Shown here: positions 28,910 to 39,259 of the stretch, piece by piece
Position numbering within the stretch: the first letter of the stretch is position 1
How the letters are laid out: each line of letters starts with the position of its first letter
Source of the DNA: an uncultured Clostridia bacterium
GTDB lineage: Bacteria > Bacillota > Clostridia > Oscillospirales > JAAYOS01
Direction of reading: 5' to 3'
DNA length: 52,091 bases
Assembly: GCA_947630675.1 (NCBI GenBank)
Contig: CANRIN010000006.1
Coordinates: 1 to 52,091, forward strand
Made by a program: the position numbers and the translations under genes
The notes under the pieces: model-generated
Told to the model about the DNA's origin: nothing
Databases searched by the model: none
What the model saw: the letters and a program-made list of their open reading frames with translations, nothing else

Positions 28910-30441
28910 TCTATCGTTGCCGGGGGTTTGCTTGTTATGTCGTACACGATCCTGTTGATGTGCGGCACCTCGTTGACGATGCGGACGCTGACGCGGTCGA
29001 GGACGTCGTAGGGTATGCGCGTCCAGTCGGCGGTCATGAAGTCGCTCGTGGTGACGCTGCGGAGCGCGAGTGTGTAGTCGTAGGTGCGCCCGTCGCCCAT
29101 GACGCCCACCGAGCGCATATTCGTCAGCACCGCAAAGTACTGATCCATCGTGCGCTCGAGACCGGCCTTCGCCACTTCGTCGCGGAAGATGAAGTCCGCG
29201 AGGCGGAGCAGGTCCGCCTTCTCCTTCGTTATCTCCCCGATTATGCGTATCGCGAGGCCGGGGCCGGGGAAGGGCTGGCGCGAGACCAGATACTCCGGCA
29301 GACCGAGCTCGCGGCCGAGCTGCCGCACCTCGTCCTTGAAGAGCATACGGAGCGGCTCGATTATTTCCTTGAAGTCCACATAGTCCGGCAGGCCGCCCAC
29401 ATTGTGGTGGCTCTTTATCACCGCCGCGCCGGCCTTGCCGCTGCCCGACTCTATCACGTCCGGGTATATCGTACCCTGCACCAGATAGTCTACGGCGCCT
29501 ATCTTCTTCGCCTCCGCCTCAAAGACGCGGATGAACTCCTCGCCGATTATCTTGCGTTTACGCTCCGGCTCGGTGACGCCCGCGAGCTTCGAGAGGAATA
29601 CGTCCTCCGCGTTCGCGCGGACAAAGTTTATATCCCACTTCCGGAACGCCGCCTCGACCTCGTCGCCCTCGTTGAGGCGCATGAGGCCGTGGTCGACGAA
29701 CACACAGGTGAGCTGGCTGCCGACGGCTTCCGCGACGAGCGCCGCCGCGACCGAGCTGTCCACGCCGCCGGAGAGCGCGAGGAGCACCTTGCCGCCGCCG
29801 ACCTTCTCGCGTATGCTGCGGACGGCGGTCTCCTTGTAGTCGCCCATCGTCCAGTCGCCGTGCGCCCCGCATACCTCGTAGAGGAAGTTGCGTATCATAT
29901 CGGTGCCGTGCTCGGTGTGGTTCACCTCCGGGTGGAACTGCACGCCGTAGAAGCCCCGCGTCTCGTCACATATCGCGACGTTCGGGCAGGCGGCGGAATG
30001 CGCCTTGAGCTCGAAGCCCTCCGGCACGCGCTCCATGTAATCCCCGTGGCTCATCCAGGTCACGCCGCGCTCGGGAAGTCCCTTGAAAAGGCGGCAGGAC
30101 GTGTCGAAGAAGGTCTCGGTCTTGCCGTACTCGCGCGCGGCGTCGCTCTGCGCCGCGACGACGCTTCCGCCCAGATGGTGCGCGAGGAGCTGGCACCCGT
30201 AGCATATTCCGAGTATCGGCACGCCGAGCCGGAAGAGCTCGGGATCTGCGTGCGGCGCGTCCTCATCGTAGACGCTGTTCGGTCCGCCGGTGAAGATCAT
30301 CCCTATCGGTCCGAACTCGCGTATCTCACTTATCGGCGTAGTGTACGGCTTCACCTCGCAGTACACACTGCACTCACGCACGCGGCGCGCTATCAGCTGG
30401 TTGTACTGTCCCCCGAAGTCAAGCACAAGGATCTTTTCCAT
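28900..30441 (-). CDS. guaA: GMP synthase (glutamine-hydrolysing)
   Basis: [46 protein letters not shown]-terminus [10 protein letters not shown]. Confidence 0.98.
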   Translation of the reverse strand: MEKILVLDFGGQYNQLIARRVRECSVYCEVKPYTTPISEIREFGPIGMIFTGGPNSVYDEDAPHADPELFRLGVPILGICYGCQLLAHHLGGSVVAAQSDAAREYGKTETFFDTSCRLFKGLPERGVTWMSHGDYMERVPEGFELKAHSAACPNVAICDETRGFYGVQFHPEVNHTEHGTDMIRNFLYEVCGAHGDWTMGDYKETAVRSIREKVGGGKVLLALSGGVDSSVAAALVAEAVGSQLTCVFVDHGLMRLNEGDEVEAAFRKWDINFVRANAEDVFLSKLAGVTEPERKRKIIGEEFIRVFEAEAKKIGAVDYLVQGTIYPDVIESGSGKAGAAVIKSHHNVGGLPDYVDFKEIIEPLRMLFKDEVRQLGRELGLPEYLVSRQPFPGPGLAIRIIGEITKEKADLLRLADFIFRDEVAKAGLERTMDQYFAVLTNMRSVGVMGDGRTYDYTLALRSVTTSDFMTADWTRIPYDVLDRVSVRIVNEVPHINRIVYDITSKPPATIEWE

Positions 30442-30484
30442 ACAGTCTCCCTCTTATCTCTCTATTGCGGCTATACCGGCCATA

Positions 30485-31759
30485 TCAGCGGTATATCGTC
30501 TCTTCGCGGCGCGGGCCGGTGGAGACCATCGTTATCGGGACCTCTATCTCCTTCTCTATAAAGAGGACGTAGTCCTTCACTTCCTGCGGCAGCTCGTCAA
30601 AGCTTGTGATGCCGCGCACCTTCTTGCCCTTGAAGCCGGGCATTACCTTCAACACCGGCTTCGCGCGCTTCAGGAGCGGGGTGACGGGGAAGTCGCGCGT
30701 GACCTTTCCGTCTATCTCGTAGCCGATGCAGACCGGTATCTCGTCGAGGTACTCGAGGCAGTCGACGGCGGTGAGGACCGCCTCGGTCGCCGACTGCATC
30801 TGCATACCGTAGCGGGTCGCGACGCAGTCAAACCAGCCCACGCGCCTCGGGCGGCCGGTCGTCGCGCCGAACTCGCCTTTGTCGCCGCCGTGGATGCGGA
30901 GCTCCTGCGCCTCGTCTCCGAATATCTCGCTTACGAACTCACCCGCGCCGACGGCGCTGGAATACGCCTTCGTCACCGCGACGACGTCGGTTATCTCCCG
31001 AGCGGGTATCCCCGCGCCCACCGCCGCGTAGCCCGCGAGCGGGGAGGACGACGTCACCATCGGGTAGATGCCGAAGTCGGGGTCCTTGAGCGTCCCGAGC
31101 TGGCCTTCGAGGAGGATATTCTTCCCCTCCGCGACGGCTTTCCTGAGATACGCCGCCGTATCGCAGACGTACGGCTCTATCATTTCCTTATACTGCATGA
31201 GCGTGTCGAACATCTCGTTCTCGTCAAGCAGCGGCTTGTGGTAGACGTGCTCGAGCTGGAGGTTCTTGAGCTCGCAGATGTGCGCGACCTTCTCGCGGAG
31301 CTCATCCGGGTAGAACAGCTCGTTTACCTGTATGCCGACCTTCGCGAACTTGTCCGAGAAGAACGGCGCTATGCCCGACTTCGTCGAACCGAAAGCCGCC
31401 GCACCGAGGCGCTCCTCCTCGTAGGTGTCGAGCAGGATGTGGTAGGGCATGAGCACCTGCGCCCTGTCGCTGACGAGCACCTTCGGGCTCACCCCGCGCG
31501 AGCGCACGTCCTCAAGCTCGTGCATGAGCTTGGGTATGTCGAGAGCAACGCCGTTAGAGAGGATATTCGTTATGTGCGGATAGAAAATGCCGGAGGGCAG
31601 CAGATGCAGCGCAAAGCGTCCGTACTCGTTTATTATCGTGTGCCCGGCGTTCGCTCCGCCCTGAAAGCGGATGACTATATCCGACTCTCTGGCAAGCATG
31701 TCCGTGGTCTTGCCCTTGCCTTCGTCGCCCCAGTTTGCTCCTACGATCGCTCGAATCAT
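30485..31759 (-). CDS. purA: Adenylosuccinate synthetase
   Basis: GANWGDEGKGKTTDMLA, QGGANAGHTI, TGRPRRVGWFD. Confidence 0.97.
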   Translation of the reverse strand: MIRAIVGANWGDEGKGKTTDMLARESDIVIRFQGGANAGHTIINEYGRFALHLLPSGIFYPHITNILSNGVALDIPKLMHELEDVRSRGVSPKVLVSDRAQVLMPYHILLDTYEEERLGAAAFGSTKSGIAPFFSDKFAKVGIQVNELFYPDELREKVAHICELKNLQLEHVYHKPLLDENEMFDTLMQYKEMIEPYVCDTAAYLRKAVAEGKNILLEGQLGTLKDPDFGIYPMVTSSSPLAGYAAVGAGIPAREITDVVAVTKAYSSAVGAGEFVSEIFGDEAQELRIHGGDKGEFGATTGRPRRVGWFDCVATRYGMQMQSATEAVLTAVDCLEYLDEIPVCIGYEIDGKVTRDFPVTPLLKRAKPVLKVMPGFKGKKVRGITSFDELPQEVKDYVLFIEKEIEVPITMVSTGPRREETIYR

Positions 31760-32022
31760 GACAAATCCACCTTTTCTTCGTCAAAAATTGCGCCGCTCCG
31801 GTCCAAGGCTCGCCCGGAACAGCGAAAAAGCAACGACGCCGTGACGGCATCCTTGCCTTTCACGAAAGAATTATACACTAAGAGAGAAATGTTGTCAATT
31901 TCTTCGGCGCTGTTTTTCAAAAAGGACTGGCGCGGGCGGAAAATGTATGCTACAATAAACATAGTTTGCATAAGCTAACTTGCCGTCCGACGGGTGGACG
32001 GCAGTACAAAGGAGGAATATTT

Positions 32023-32277
32023 ATGTTCAAAACAACGCTCGGCGTGGAGGGAATGAGCTGCGGGATGTGTGAGGCGCATGTGAACGACGCCGTCCGAAAG
32101 GCGTTTCCCGCGGCAAAGAAGGTCTCCTCCTCGCGCATGAAAAAGCTCACCGAAGTCATAAGCGAAGTCGAGCCGGACACCGACGCGCTCCGCCGCGCTA
32201 TCGACGCCACGGGTTACCGCGTCACCGGATGCAGGGTCGAACCGTTCGAGAAGAAGCGTTTCTCGTTCTTCCGCTGA
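32023..32277 (+). CDS. Heavy-metal-associated domain protein
   Basis: VEGMSCGMCEAHVNDAVRKAF (GMxCxxC); RBS GGAGGAA. Confidence 0.88.
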   Translation: MFKTTLGVEGMSCGMCEAHVNDAVRKAFPAAKKVSSSRMKKLTEVISEVEPDTDALRRAIDATGYRVTGCRVEPFEKKRFSFFR

Positions 32278-32306
32278 CCGCGTCCTCGCCGCGCCTCGGC
32301 GCGCTC

Positions 32307-32337
32307 ACGGGCGGCTCACGCCGCCCGTGTTTTTTTG
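32307..32337 (+). terminator. Rho-independent terminator
   Basis: CACGGGCGGC-tcac-GCCGCCCGTGTTTTTTT. Confidence 0.88.
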
Positions 32338-32535
32338 CGGCGGCAGGTCCGCATATCTGCCGTGACCCCTGGAGCACGCTCCTTGCAAAAACTCCCCGGT
32401 AAAAGATTGAATTTTGTTCGGAATGGCGCTTTACTTTGCAAGCAAATCATAGTATAATAATCGGGTGTGCGGAACACCGTGACCCGGAAAAATGCGGGTC
32501 GCGCGGCTGATACTCTTTCCGGTTTGCGAGGAAAT

Positions 32536-33960
32536 ATGCTTAAAAAGAAATTCAGGGGATTTGAATGGAGTCTGCTCCCTACGGTCGTGGTGCTCGCGTG
32601 GCCGACGATGCTAGAGCAGCTTCTACAGACGGCGGTGCAGTACATAGACACCGCGATGGTTGGCTCGCTCGGTACCGACGCCACGGCGGCGGTCGGCGCG
32701 ACCGGCACTGTCGGCTGGCTCGTCATAAGCACGATATCGGCGCTCAGCGTGGGGCTTCTCTCTATAGTCGCCCAGGCGCACGGCGCGGGCGACCGCGAGC
32801 TTGCGAAGCGCGCGGCGGCGCAGGCGACCTTCATCATACTGTCGCTCGGAGTGGTGTTCACTGCGGTCATTCTGTCGATAAGCCACCTCGTTCCGGTCTG
32901 GATGCAGGTCGACCCGCAGATACGCCAGACCGCCGGGGACTACTTCTTCATCCTCTACATACCGATGCTGCCGCGCCTCGCGACGGTCATGTACGGTACG
33001 CTGCTCCGCTCGGTCGGCGATACGAAGACGCCGATGCGCGTGGGCCTTATCGTCAACGTCACGAACGTGGTGCTGAACTTCCTGCTGATATATCCGACGC
33101 GGACGCTGAAGCTCTTCGGCCTCTCCTTCACGATGCCGGGCGTGGGGATGGGCGTCATAGGCGCAGCGGTCGCGAGCGCCGTGGCGTTCACCGTCGGCGG
33201 AATCCTCATCACGATAGTCGTCCGGCGGCACCCCGAGATAAGTCCGAAGGGTCAGTCGCTGAAGCCCGACCTCTCCATTCTGCGGCCGACGCTCCGCATA
33301 GCCCTGCCGAATATGTTCCAGCGCTTCGGCACATCGCTCGGATTTGTCGTCTTTGCCTCGATGATAAACTCGCTCGGCGGCGTCAGCACCGCGACGCACA
33401 CGATAGCGAACACCGTCGAGAGCGCGTTCTACATCCCCGGCTTCGGTATGCAGACGGCGGCGGCGACGCTCACCGGCAACGCCGTCGGCGCAAAGGACCG
33501 GCAGCGCCTCAAGGACCTCGCGCGGCTTATCATCTTCCTCGAGGTCGCGCTGATGATAGTCACCGGGTCGCTCCTCTTCATCTTCGCGCCGAACATGGTG
33601 GACATCTTCACGGACGATCCGGCGGTCATCGCGCTCGGCGCGACGGTGCTGCGTATGGTCGCGGTGAGCGAGCCGTTCTACGGCGTGTCGATAATCATCG
33701 AAGGCATGCTCCAGGGCGTCGGGCAGACGGTGATACCGTTCGTGTGCAGCGTCTCCGGAATGTGGGGCATACGCATACTCGGCACGTTCATCACGACGCA
33801 GATATTCAGCTTTGGGCTCGTCGGCGCGTGGGCGTGTATGATAGCGCACAACCTGCTCGTCTTTACCCTGTACATACCGTACTACTTCAGCGGGCGGTGG
33901 AACCCGCTCGTCGAGCATAAGAAGAAGCGCCGTGAGCTCCACGCGGCGGGCAGCAACTGA
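32536..33960 (+). CDS. MATE family efflux transporter
   Basis: VVLAWPTMLEQLLQTAVQYIDTAMVGSLG...GFGMQTAAATLTGNAVGAKD. Confidence 0.94.
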   Translation: MLKKKFRGFEWSLLPTVVVLAWPTMLEQLLQTAVQYIDTAMVGSLGTDATAAVGATGTVGWLVISTISALSVGLLSIVAQAHGAGDRELAKRAAAQATFIILSLGVVFTAVILSISHLVPVWMQVDPQIRQTAGDYFFILYIPMLPRLATVMYGTLLRSVGDTKTPMRVGLIVNVTNVVLNFLLIYPTRTLKLFGLSFTMPGVGMGVIGAAVASAVAFTVGGILITIVVRRHPEISPKGQSLKPDLSILRPTLRIALPNMFQRFGTSLGFVVFASMINSLGGVSTATHTIANTVESAFYIPGFGMQTAAATLTGNAVGAKDRQRLKDLARLIIFLEVALMIVTGSLLFIFAPNMVDIFTDDPAVIALGATVLRMVAVSEPFYGVSIIIEGMLQGVGQTVIPFVCSVSGMWGIRILGTFITTQIFSFGLVGAWACMIAHNLLVFTLYIPYYFSGRWNPLVEHKKKRRELHAAGSN

Positions 33961-33998
33961 CGTCCCGCTGCCCCGAAGCTTTTCGGCACGGTTACGCA

Positions 33999-34036
33999 AA
34001 ACAGCCCCGACACGGATGTGTCGGGGCTGTTTTGTC
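33999..34036. terminator. Rho-independent terminator
   Basis: AAAACAGCCCCGACAC-ggat-GTGTCGGGGCTGTTTT. Confidence 0.88.
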
Positions 34037-34796
34037 ACATTATTTTTACGAGCGTCCGGCAAAGCTCGGTGAGGTCGTAGCGAAGTCCCTCGCGGCTCCG
34101 CCAGCTACGTTCGTCCCACTCCTCCCGGGATACGTCGTCCCCGCCGTAGATAAGCGCGCCGTACTTGAACCCTCGGAACCGCGCGACGGCTATACAGCCC
34201 GCCTGCTCCATCTCGACTATCTTCGCGCCCTCCGCACGGCGGCGCGCGACGCGCGCGGCGGTCTCGCGGAAGACGGCGTCGGTCGTCCAAGCGAGGCCGC
34301 GTATGTAGTCTATCGAGTTTGCGTCGAGATAGCGCGCTATCGCGTCGGTGACGTCCGGGTCGGTGTACACGCACCGCGACGGCGGCAGATAGTGGTAGGA
34401 GAAGCCCTCGTCGCGTATCGCTCCGTCCACAAGGAGCAGGCGACCGACGCCTATATCGTGTTCGAGAGCGCCTCCGCCGCCGCAGAACATGACCTTCTCC
34501 ACGCCCATCGTGTGGAACAGGTCGAGGTTGCCCGCGCAGGCGGGGCAGCCTAACTGTCCGAGCGTGATGAGCGTACCGTCGTCCGCAAAGCGGTATATTT
34601 CAACCGGGTTCTCACCGGCGACAGTCCGCTCGAGGAGGATCTTGCCCTCCGCCGCGAGCTTTTCCACGATCTCCGGGAAAAATGTAATGACGAGCCTGTC
34701 CGTCGGGAATCTTTCCTCGGCGAAGTTTTCGGGATTCAGCACCGCCGTCCCGTCGTCGTCAAACTCGAGTATCGGGTATTTCTCTTCTCTTATCAT
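34035..34796 (-). CDS. Nucleoside phosphorylase family protein
   Basis: MFCGGGGALEHDIGVGRLLLVDGAIRDEGFSYHYLPPS...VEMEQAGCIAVA. Confidence 0.85.
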   Translation of the reverse strand: MIREEKYPILEFDDDGTAVLNPENFAEERFPTDRLVITFFPEIVEKLAAEGKILLERTVAGENPVEIYRFADDGTLITLGQLGCPACAGNLDLFHTMGVEKVMFCGGGGALEHDIGVGRLLLVDGAIRDEGFSYHYLPPSRCVYTDPDVTDAIARYLDANSIDYIRGLAWTTDAVFRETAARVARRRAEGAKIVEMEQAGCIAVARFRGFKYGALIYGGDDVSREEWDERSWRSREGLRYDLTELCRTLVKIM

Positions 34797-34833
34797 AGCA
34801 CCTTGTCTCCTTTTTGTGTGTTGTGTGTTTTCG

Positions 34834-35556
34834 TCACTCCGCGCCGCGCGTGAGGATGAACATTCCTATCGCCGCCGCGACGGGGAGGTTGAGGCTGTCC
34901 ACGTCCTTCGTCTGCGGGATGAACACCGCCGTCCCGCGCGAAGCATACTCCGGCGCGAGCCCCGTGCCCTCGTTGCCGAAGACCATCGAGAACGCGCGCG
35001 AGCGCGGCCGCGTCGAAGTCGAGAGCTCTACAGCACCATCGAGCATGAACGTGTAGACCTCGCGCGAGGGGAAGTCCGCCGCGTAGTCCTCCCACGAGGC
35101 ATACGAGCACGTGCGGAGGCGGAAGAGCGCGCCCATCGAGGCGCGCACCGCGCGCGGCGCGAAGCGGTCGGCGGCGGGGGGTATCACCGCGACGTCCTTC
35201 ACGCCGAAGCCCGCCGCCGTGCGGAGTATCGTGCCGAGGTTCCCCATGTCTCCGGGGTGGTCGAGGACGAGGTGCGGCGCGTCAGATATAAGCTCGCTCT
35301 CGAACTTGCGGAACACGCCCGCGACGTAGACGTTCTCCTTCGGGCTGACGCGCGCTATCGCGCGTCCCGCGTCCGGGACGACCGGAATGCCGAGCTCTCG
35401 GCAGAGCTCCGCTATGCCGGCGCTGTCCTCAAACTCCCCGTGGAGATACACCGTCTCCGCGAGGTCGGGACGGCAGCGCAGAAGCTCCATCGTGGGAAAC
35501 GCGCCGAGGGTATAGGACGTCTCGCCGTCCTTTTTGTACGGTCGCAGCGGCGTCAT
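34834..35556 (-). CDS. TrmH/SpoU-family RNA methyltransferase
   Basis: LVLDHPGDMGNLGTILRTAAGFGV...MVFGNEGTGL...VDSLNLPVAAAIGMF. Confidence 0.92.
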   Translation of the reverse strand: MTPLRPYKKDGETSYTLGAFPTMELLRCRPDLAETVYLHGEFEDSAGIAELCRELGIPVVPDAGRAIARVSPKENVYVAGVFRKFESELISDAPHLVLDHPGDMGNLGTILRTAAGFGVKDVAVIPPAADRFAPRAVRASMGALFRLRTCSYASWEDYAADFPSREVYTFMLDGAVELSTSTRPRSRAFSMVFGNEGTGLAPEYASRGTAVFIPQTKDVDSLNLPVAAAIGMFILTRGAE

Positions 35557-35627
35557 TTGCGGGTCCTCCTTTGCTTTTCGGCTCCGAGGCAGCGCCCCGG
35601 AGCCGTCGTTTCTCGTGTTTTAACGTC

Positions 35628-37076
35628 TCACCGGCGATAGATATGGTTCCAGCGGGCAAGGCGCTCCACCGGTATCTGCGCGAGCTGTTCCTTCGTTATG
35701 CGGAAGCGCCACATCCCCGACGCTACGCCGGGGGTGTTCATGCGGGTGTCCTTGCCGTAACCGAGAAGGTCCTGCACCGGCGCCATCGCGACGTCCGCAG
35801 TCGAGGCAAGCAGCGTCCTAAGGACGGCCTTCACGCCCTCGCCGAGGTCGCTTCCCTCATATCCGCAGTACTCGTAGATGAGCTTCTTCGGCATGGGCTC
35901 GAGCTCGTAGAGGTAGCCGAGGAGGGTGTTGTTGTCGTGCGTACCGGTGTAGGCGACACAGTCGCGGGGATAGGTGTGCGGCTGGTGCGTGCTCTCGCTG
36001 TCGTCCATGAAGCCGAACTGCATCACGCGCATCCCCGGGAATCCGCTGTACTCGAGGAGCTCTTCGACGTCCGGCGTGTTCTCGCCGAGGTCCTCGGCGA
36101 TGACCTCGCCCGAGCACTCCTCCGCGACGCGCTTCACCATGTCGACAAACGCCTCGCGCGGCCCCACGACCCACTCGCCGTCCTTCGCGGTCTCGGCGTC
36201 CGCCGGGATCGACCAGTAGCTCGCAAAGCCCCGGAAGTGGTCTATACGCACAGCGTCAAAGAGCTCGAAGACGCTGCGGAGGCGCTCCTCCCACCACTTG
36301 AAGCCGTCCCGCTCCATCCTCTTCCAGTCGTAGATGGGGTTGCCCCAGAGCTGGCCGTCCTCCGAGAAGTAGTCGGGCGGGCAGCCGGCGACGCGGGTCT
36401 CGTGCCCGTCGCGGTCGAGAAGGAACATATCGCGGTTTGCCCAGACGTCGGCGGAGTCGCCGTCGACATATATCGGTATGTCGCCGATTATCTTTATGCC
36501 CGCGTCGTTTGCGTACCCGCGGAGCGCGTGCCATTGGCGGAAAAACTCGTACTGGATGAAGCGCCACGCGCGCTCGGCGTCCTTCGAGTAATCATCCGTG
36601 GTCCACTCCCGCCAGTCGAGGTCTCCGTTTGCCTCCTTGCGGGCGATAAACTCGCAGAAGCGGTCTATCTGCGGGTGCTTTTTGATGAACTTCTCCACCT
36701 CGTCCGCCGTCTCCTTGTCGGCAAGGGCGCGCTCCGCCGCGCGCTTCAGCGTCACGAGGCGGGTCTGCTTCAAACGCTCGTACTCCGCCGCGTAGGGCTG
36801 ACTCTGACGCTCGGCGTCGAGCTCGGCGCGGGTGAGAAGCCCCTCCTCCGCGAGCATCTCAAGGTCGATAAAGAACGGGTTTCCCGCGAACGCCGACACC
36901 GACTTGTACGGAGAATTATCGATGTTGGGTATCATGAACGGCAGCACCTGCCAGTACTTAAACCCGCACTCCTTCATCAAATCGACCGTCTCGCGGGCTT
37001 CCTTGCCGAAGGTCCCGCACCCGAACTCTCCGGGCAGACTGCTGACGTGCAGCAGCATACCGCTTCCTCTCTGCAT
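35628..37076 (-). CDS. malQ: 4-alpha-glucanotransferase
   Basis: RGSGMLLHVSSLPGEFGCGTFGKEA...KYWQVLPF...VRIDHFRGFASYW...AYTGTHDNNTLLGY. Confidence 0.96.
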   Translation of the reverse strand: MQRGSGMLLHVSSLPGEFGCGTFGKEARETVDLMKECGFKYWQVLPFMIPNIDNSPYKSVSAFAGNPFFIDLEMLAEEGLLTRAELDAERQSQPYAAEYERLKQTRLVTLKRAAERALADKETADEVEKFIKKHPQIDRFCEFIARKEANGDLDWREWTTDDYSKDAERAWRFIQYEFFRQWHALRGYANDAGIKIIGDIPIYVDGDSADVWANRDMFLLDRDGHETRVAGCPPDYFSEDGQLWGNPIYDWKRMERDGFKWWEERLRSVFELFDAVRIDHFRGFASYWSIPADAETAKDGEWVVGPREAFVDMVKRVAEECSGEVIAEDLGENTPDVEELLEYSGFPGMRVMQFGFMDDSESTHQPHTYPRDCVAYTGTHDNNTLLGYLYELEPMPKKLIYEYCGYEGSDLGEGVKAVLRTLLASTADVAMAPVQDLLGYGKDTRMNTPGVASGMWRFRITKEQLAQIPVERLARWNHIYRR

Positions 37077-37125
37077 AACATTTCCTCCCATAATTATCTT
37101 TTTAAGCGGCAGAAGCCGCCGTTTT

Positions 37126-37467
37126 TCATACCTGCACGACGCAGAACGGATTCCCGTCCGGGTCCTCGAGGACAACGTAGTCCGCGCCCGGCTCGTAGCT
37201 CCACTCCTTGCGGCGCGCGCCGAGCGACAGGAGCCGTTCGACCTCGCCCGCCTGATCGTCGGTGAATATGTCGATGTGGTGCCGCCGCGCCCTCGGGCTC
37301 GTGACGAGCTTCAGCGAGAGCTGCACGCCCTCGCCGCTCTCCGGCCCGAGCATCGCGAAGTCTACGTCCGGCGGATACTTCAGCTTATAGTGGAGCGCCG
37401 CCGACCAGAACTCTATCGCGCGGGGGATGTCGCTTACGCCCCACACTATCGCGCCTATGCTTGTCAT
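37126..37467 (-). CDS. Glyoxalase/VOC family protein
   Basis: GVSDIPRAIEFWSAALHYKLKY...YVVLEDPDGNPFCVVQ. Confidence 0.9.
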   Translation of the reverse strand: MTSIGAIVWGVSDIPRAIEFWSAALHYKLKYPPDVDFAMLGPESGEGVQLSLKLVTSPRARRHHIDIFTDDQAGEVERLLSLGARRKEWSYEPGADYVVLEDPDGNPFCVVQV

Positions 37468-37997
37468 GCGTGTACCTCCTCAAAATGTCCGATAAACCGC
37501 AGAAGCGCCGAGCGGTCCTCTTCGGACGCGTAGTCTATCCCGACGCGCGGTGCCGCCGTTACCGCCGGCCGCACACCGTCGTCCTCTATCCACACCTCGC
37601 GGCCGAGCGCGAGGCCGTTCTGCTCCCGCGTGAGGGCGCATGCCCTCGAGAGGAGCCCCGGCCCCTTCGCCCCGACGCCCGCGCGGAGCAGGACGGCCTG
37701 CGGGTCGCCCTCCGCGCCGGTCGTGATGTTCGTGAGGCTGTGCATACCGTAACAGAGATATATGTAGAGCCGGCCGCCCGCCTCGTAGAGCATGTCCAAG
37801 CGATGGGGGCGCCCCGGCCGCCTCGGAGTTTTCGAGGCGTGGCAGGCGGTGTCGCTCTCGCCGCAGTATGCCTCGGTCTCGGATATCCTCACCTTCAGCA
37901 CCTCGCCGGACGGCAGCCGGTGACAGAGCAGCTTTCCCACGAGCTCCTGCGCGACGGTGCGTACATCGCGCAGGAACCACCCGGCGTCACACCTCAT
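37464..37997 (-). CDS. DNA-3-methyladenine glycosylase (AAG/Mpg family)
   Basis: VAQELVGKLLCHRLPSGEVLKVRISETEAYCGESDTACHA...YIYLCYGMHSLTNITT; ATGAGGTGTGA overlap with upstream gene. Confidence 0.93.
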   Translation of the reverse strand: MRCDAGWFLRDVRTVAQELVGKLLCHRLPSGEVLKVRISETEAYCGESDTACHASKTPRRPGRPHRLDMLYEAGGRLYIYLCYGMHSLTNITTGAEGDPQAVLLRAGVGAKGPGLLSRACALTREQNGLALGREVWIEDDGVRPAVTAAPRVGIDYASEEDRSALLRFIGHFEEVHA

Positions 37998-39225
37998 CTT
38001 CCTCGTACTCCTCAAGCAGCGTCACGCGCGGGTGGAAGTTCCGCGCGAGCCCGCCGAGCGACGTCTCGCGGTAGGCGCTCCCCATGTCCCGCCCGGTCTC
38101 AAGCATCGTCTCGACGACGGTGTCAAACGATATGGTCCTCGTACTCGTGAGGAAGTCCGCGAGGCGGTAGGCGTTTATCGCGCGCATCGCCGCGACGGCG
38201 TTCCGCTCTATGCAGGGTATCTGCACAAGGCCGCCCACCGGGTCGCAGGTGAGACCAAGATGGTGCTCCATCGCGACCTCCGCCGCGTACTCCGTCTCGT
38301 CTATGCCCATGCCGTGCAGCTCGCAGAGAGCCGCCGCCGCCATCGAACAGGCCGAGCCTATCTCCGCCTGGCACCCGCACTCCGCCCCGCTTATCGAGGC
38401 GTTCGTCTTTATCACGAGCCCGACGAGCCCGCCCACGGCGAGCGCGCGGACTATGTCCCCGTCCGAAAAGTTCTTGGTCTCCTGCATGTATCTGAGCACG
38501 GCGGGCAGAACGCCGCACGCGCCGCAGGTCGGCGCAGTGACGACGGTGCCGCCGGAGGCGTTCTCCTCGCTCGAGGCGAATGCGTAGGCGCAGACCTCGC
38601 GGTTCTCGCGCGTCTGCGCGTCCTCGCCCGGGCGGACTGCGGTGTGGAGCACCTTCGCCTTGCGGAGAAGTCCCGTCCCGCCGGGAAGCGTCCCCTCCGC
38701 CGCGAGGCCGCTGTCTATCGCCTGCCGCATTGCTTTCCATATATCTAAAAGGTATGCGCGTATCTCCTCCCCCTCGAAGCGGACGGCGTAGTCCGAGAGG
38801 CGGATACCCTCGCCGCGGCAGTAGTCCGCTATCTCGGCGAAGTTTTTATGCGGGTAGACGTCCTCCGGCTCGCGGAACTGTCTGCCGAGGTACTTTATGC
38901 TCCCGCCGCCTATCGACAGAACGCGCAGGGAGGTTATCCGCTCTCCCGCGCGGAACACCTCGAAGTCCATGGTGTTCGGGTGCTCGCCGTTTTGGAGGTT
39001 CCCGCCGAACACGACCTCGCACTTTTTCGGCGCGAACGCCCTCACGAGCGCACGGTCGGTCATGTGGCCGCGCCCCGTAGCGGAGAGCGAACCGTAGAGC
39101 GTCACGCGGAAGAAGTCCGCCGTCGGGTACTCGGCAAGTATCTCACGCGCGGCGCGCACCGGCCCCATCGTATGGCTGGATGACGGGCCCACGCCTATCT
39201 TGTAAAGCTCACGCAGAGACTGCAT
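37987..39225 (-). CDS. L-serine dehydratase
   Basis: ELYKIGVGPSSSHTMGPVRAA...TAPTCGACGVLPAVLRY...CDPVGGLVQIPCIERN. Confidence 0.95.
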   Translation of the reverse strand: MQSLRELYKIGVGPSSSHTMGPVRAAREILAEYPTADFFRVTLYGSLSATGRGHMTDRALVRAFAPKKCEVVFGGNLQNGEHPNTMDFEVFRAGERITSLRVLSIGGGSIKYLGRQFREPEDVYPHKNFAEIADYCRGEGIRLSDYAVRFEGEEIRAYLLDIWKAMRQAIDSGLAAEGTLPGGTGLLRKAKVLHTAVRPGEDAQTRENREVCAYAFASSEENASGGTVVTAPTCGACGVLPAVLRYMQETKNFSDGDIVRALAVGGLVGLVIKTNASISGAECGCQAEIGSACSMAAAALCELHGMGIDETEYAAEVAMEHHLGLTCDPVGGLVQIPCIERNAVAAMRAINAYRLADFLTSTRTISFDTVVETMLETGRDMGSAYRETSLGGLARNFHPRVTLLEEYEEDEV

Positions 39226-39259
39226 AACCCCACCTTCCCATATAAACTATATGTATTTT

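Noticed and set aside
28960-31978. Long plus-strand ORFs (533 and 562 aa) opposite guaA and purA
   Set aside because: Antisense shadow ORFs in high-GC codon-biased DNA; Arg/Ala/His/Leu-rich translations without motifs, while guaA and purA are unambiguous on the other strand.
32565-34062. 451-aa plus-frame and 479-aa minus-frame ORFs over the second MATE gene
   Set aside because: Shadow ORFs overlapping a clear MATE reading frame; low-complexity Arg/Asp/His content.
35571-37265. 564-aa plus ORF opposite malQ
   Set aside because: Shadow ORF; malQ motifs are clear on the minus strand.
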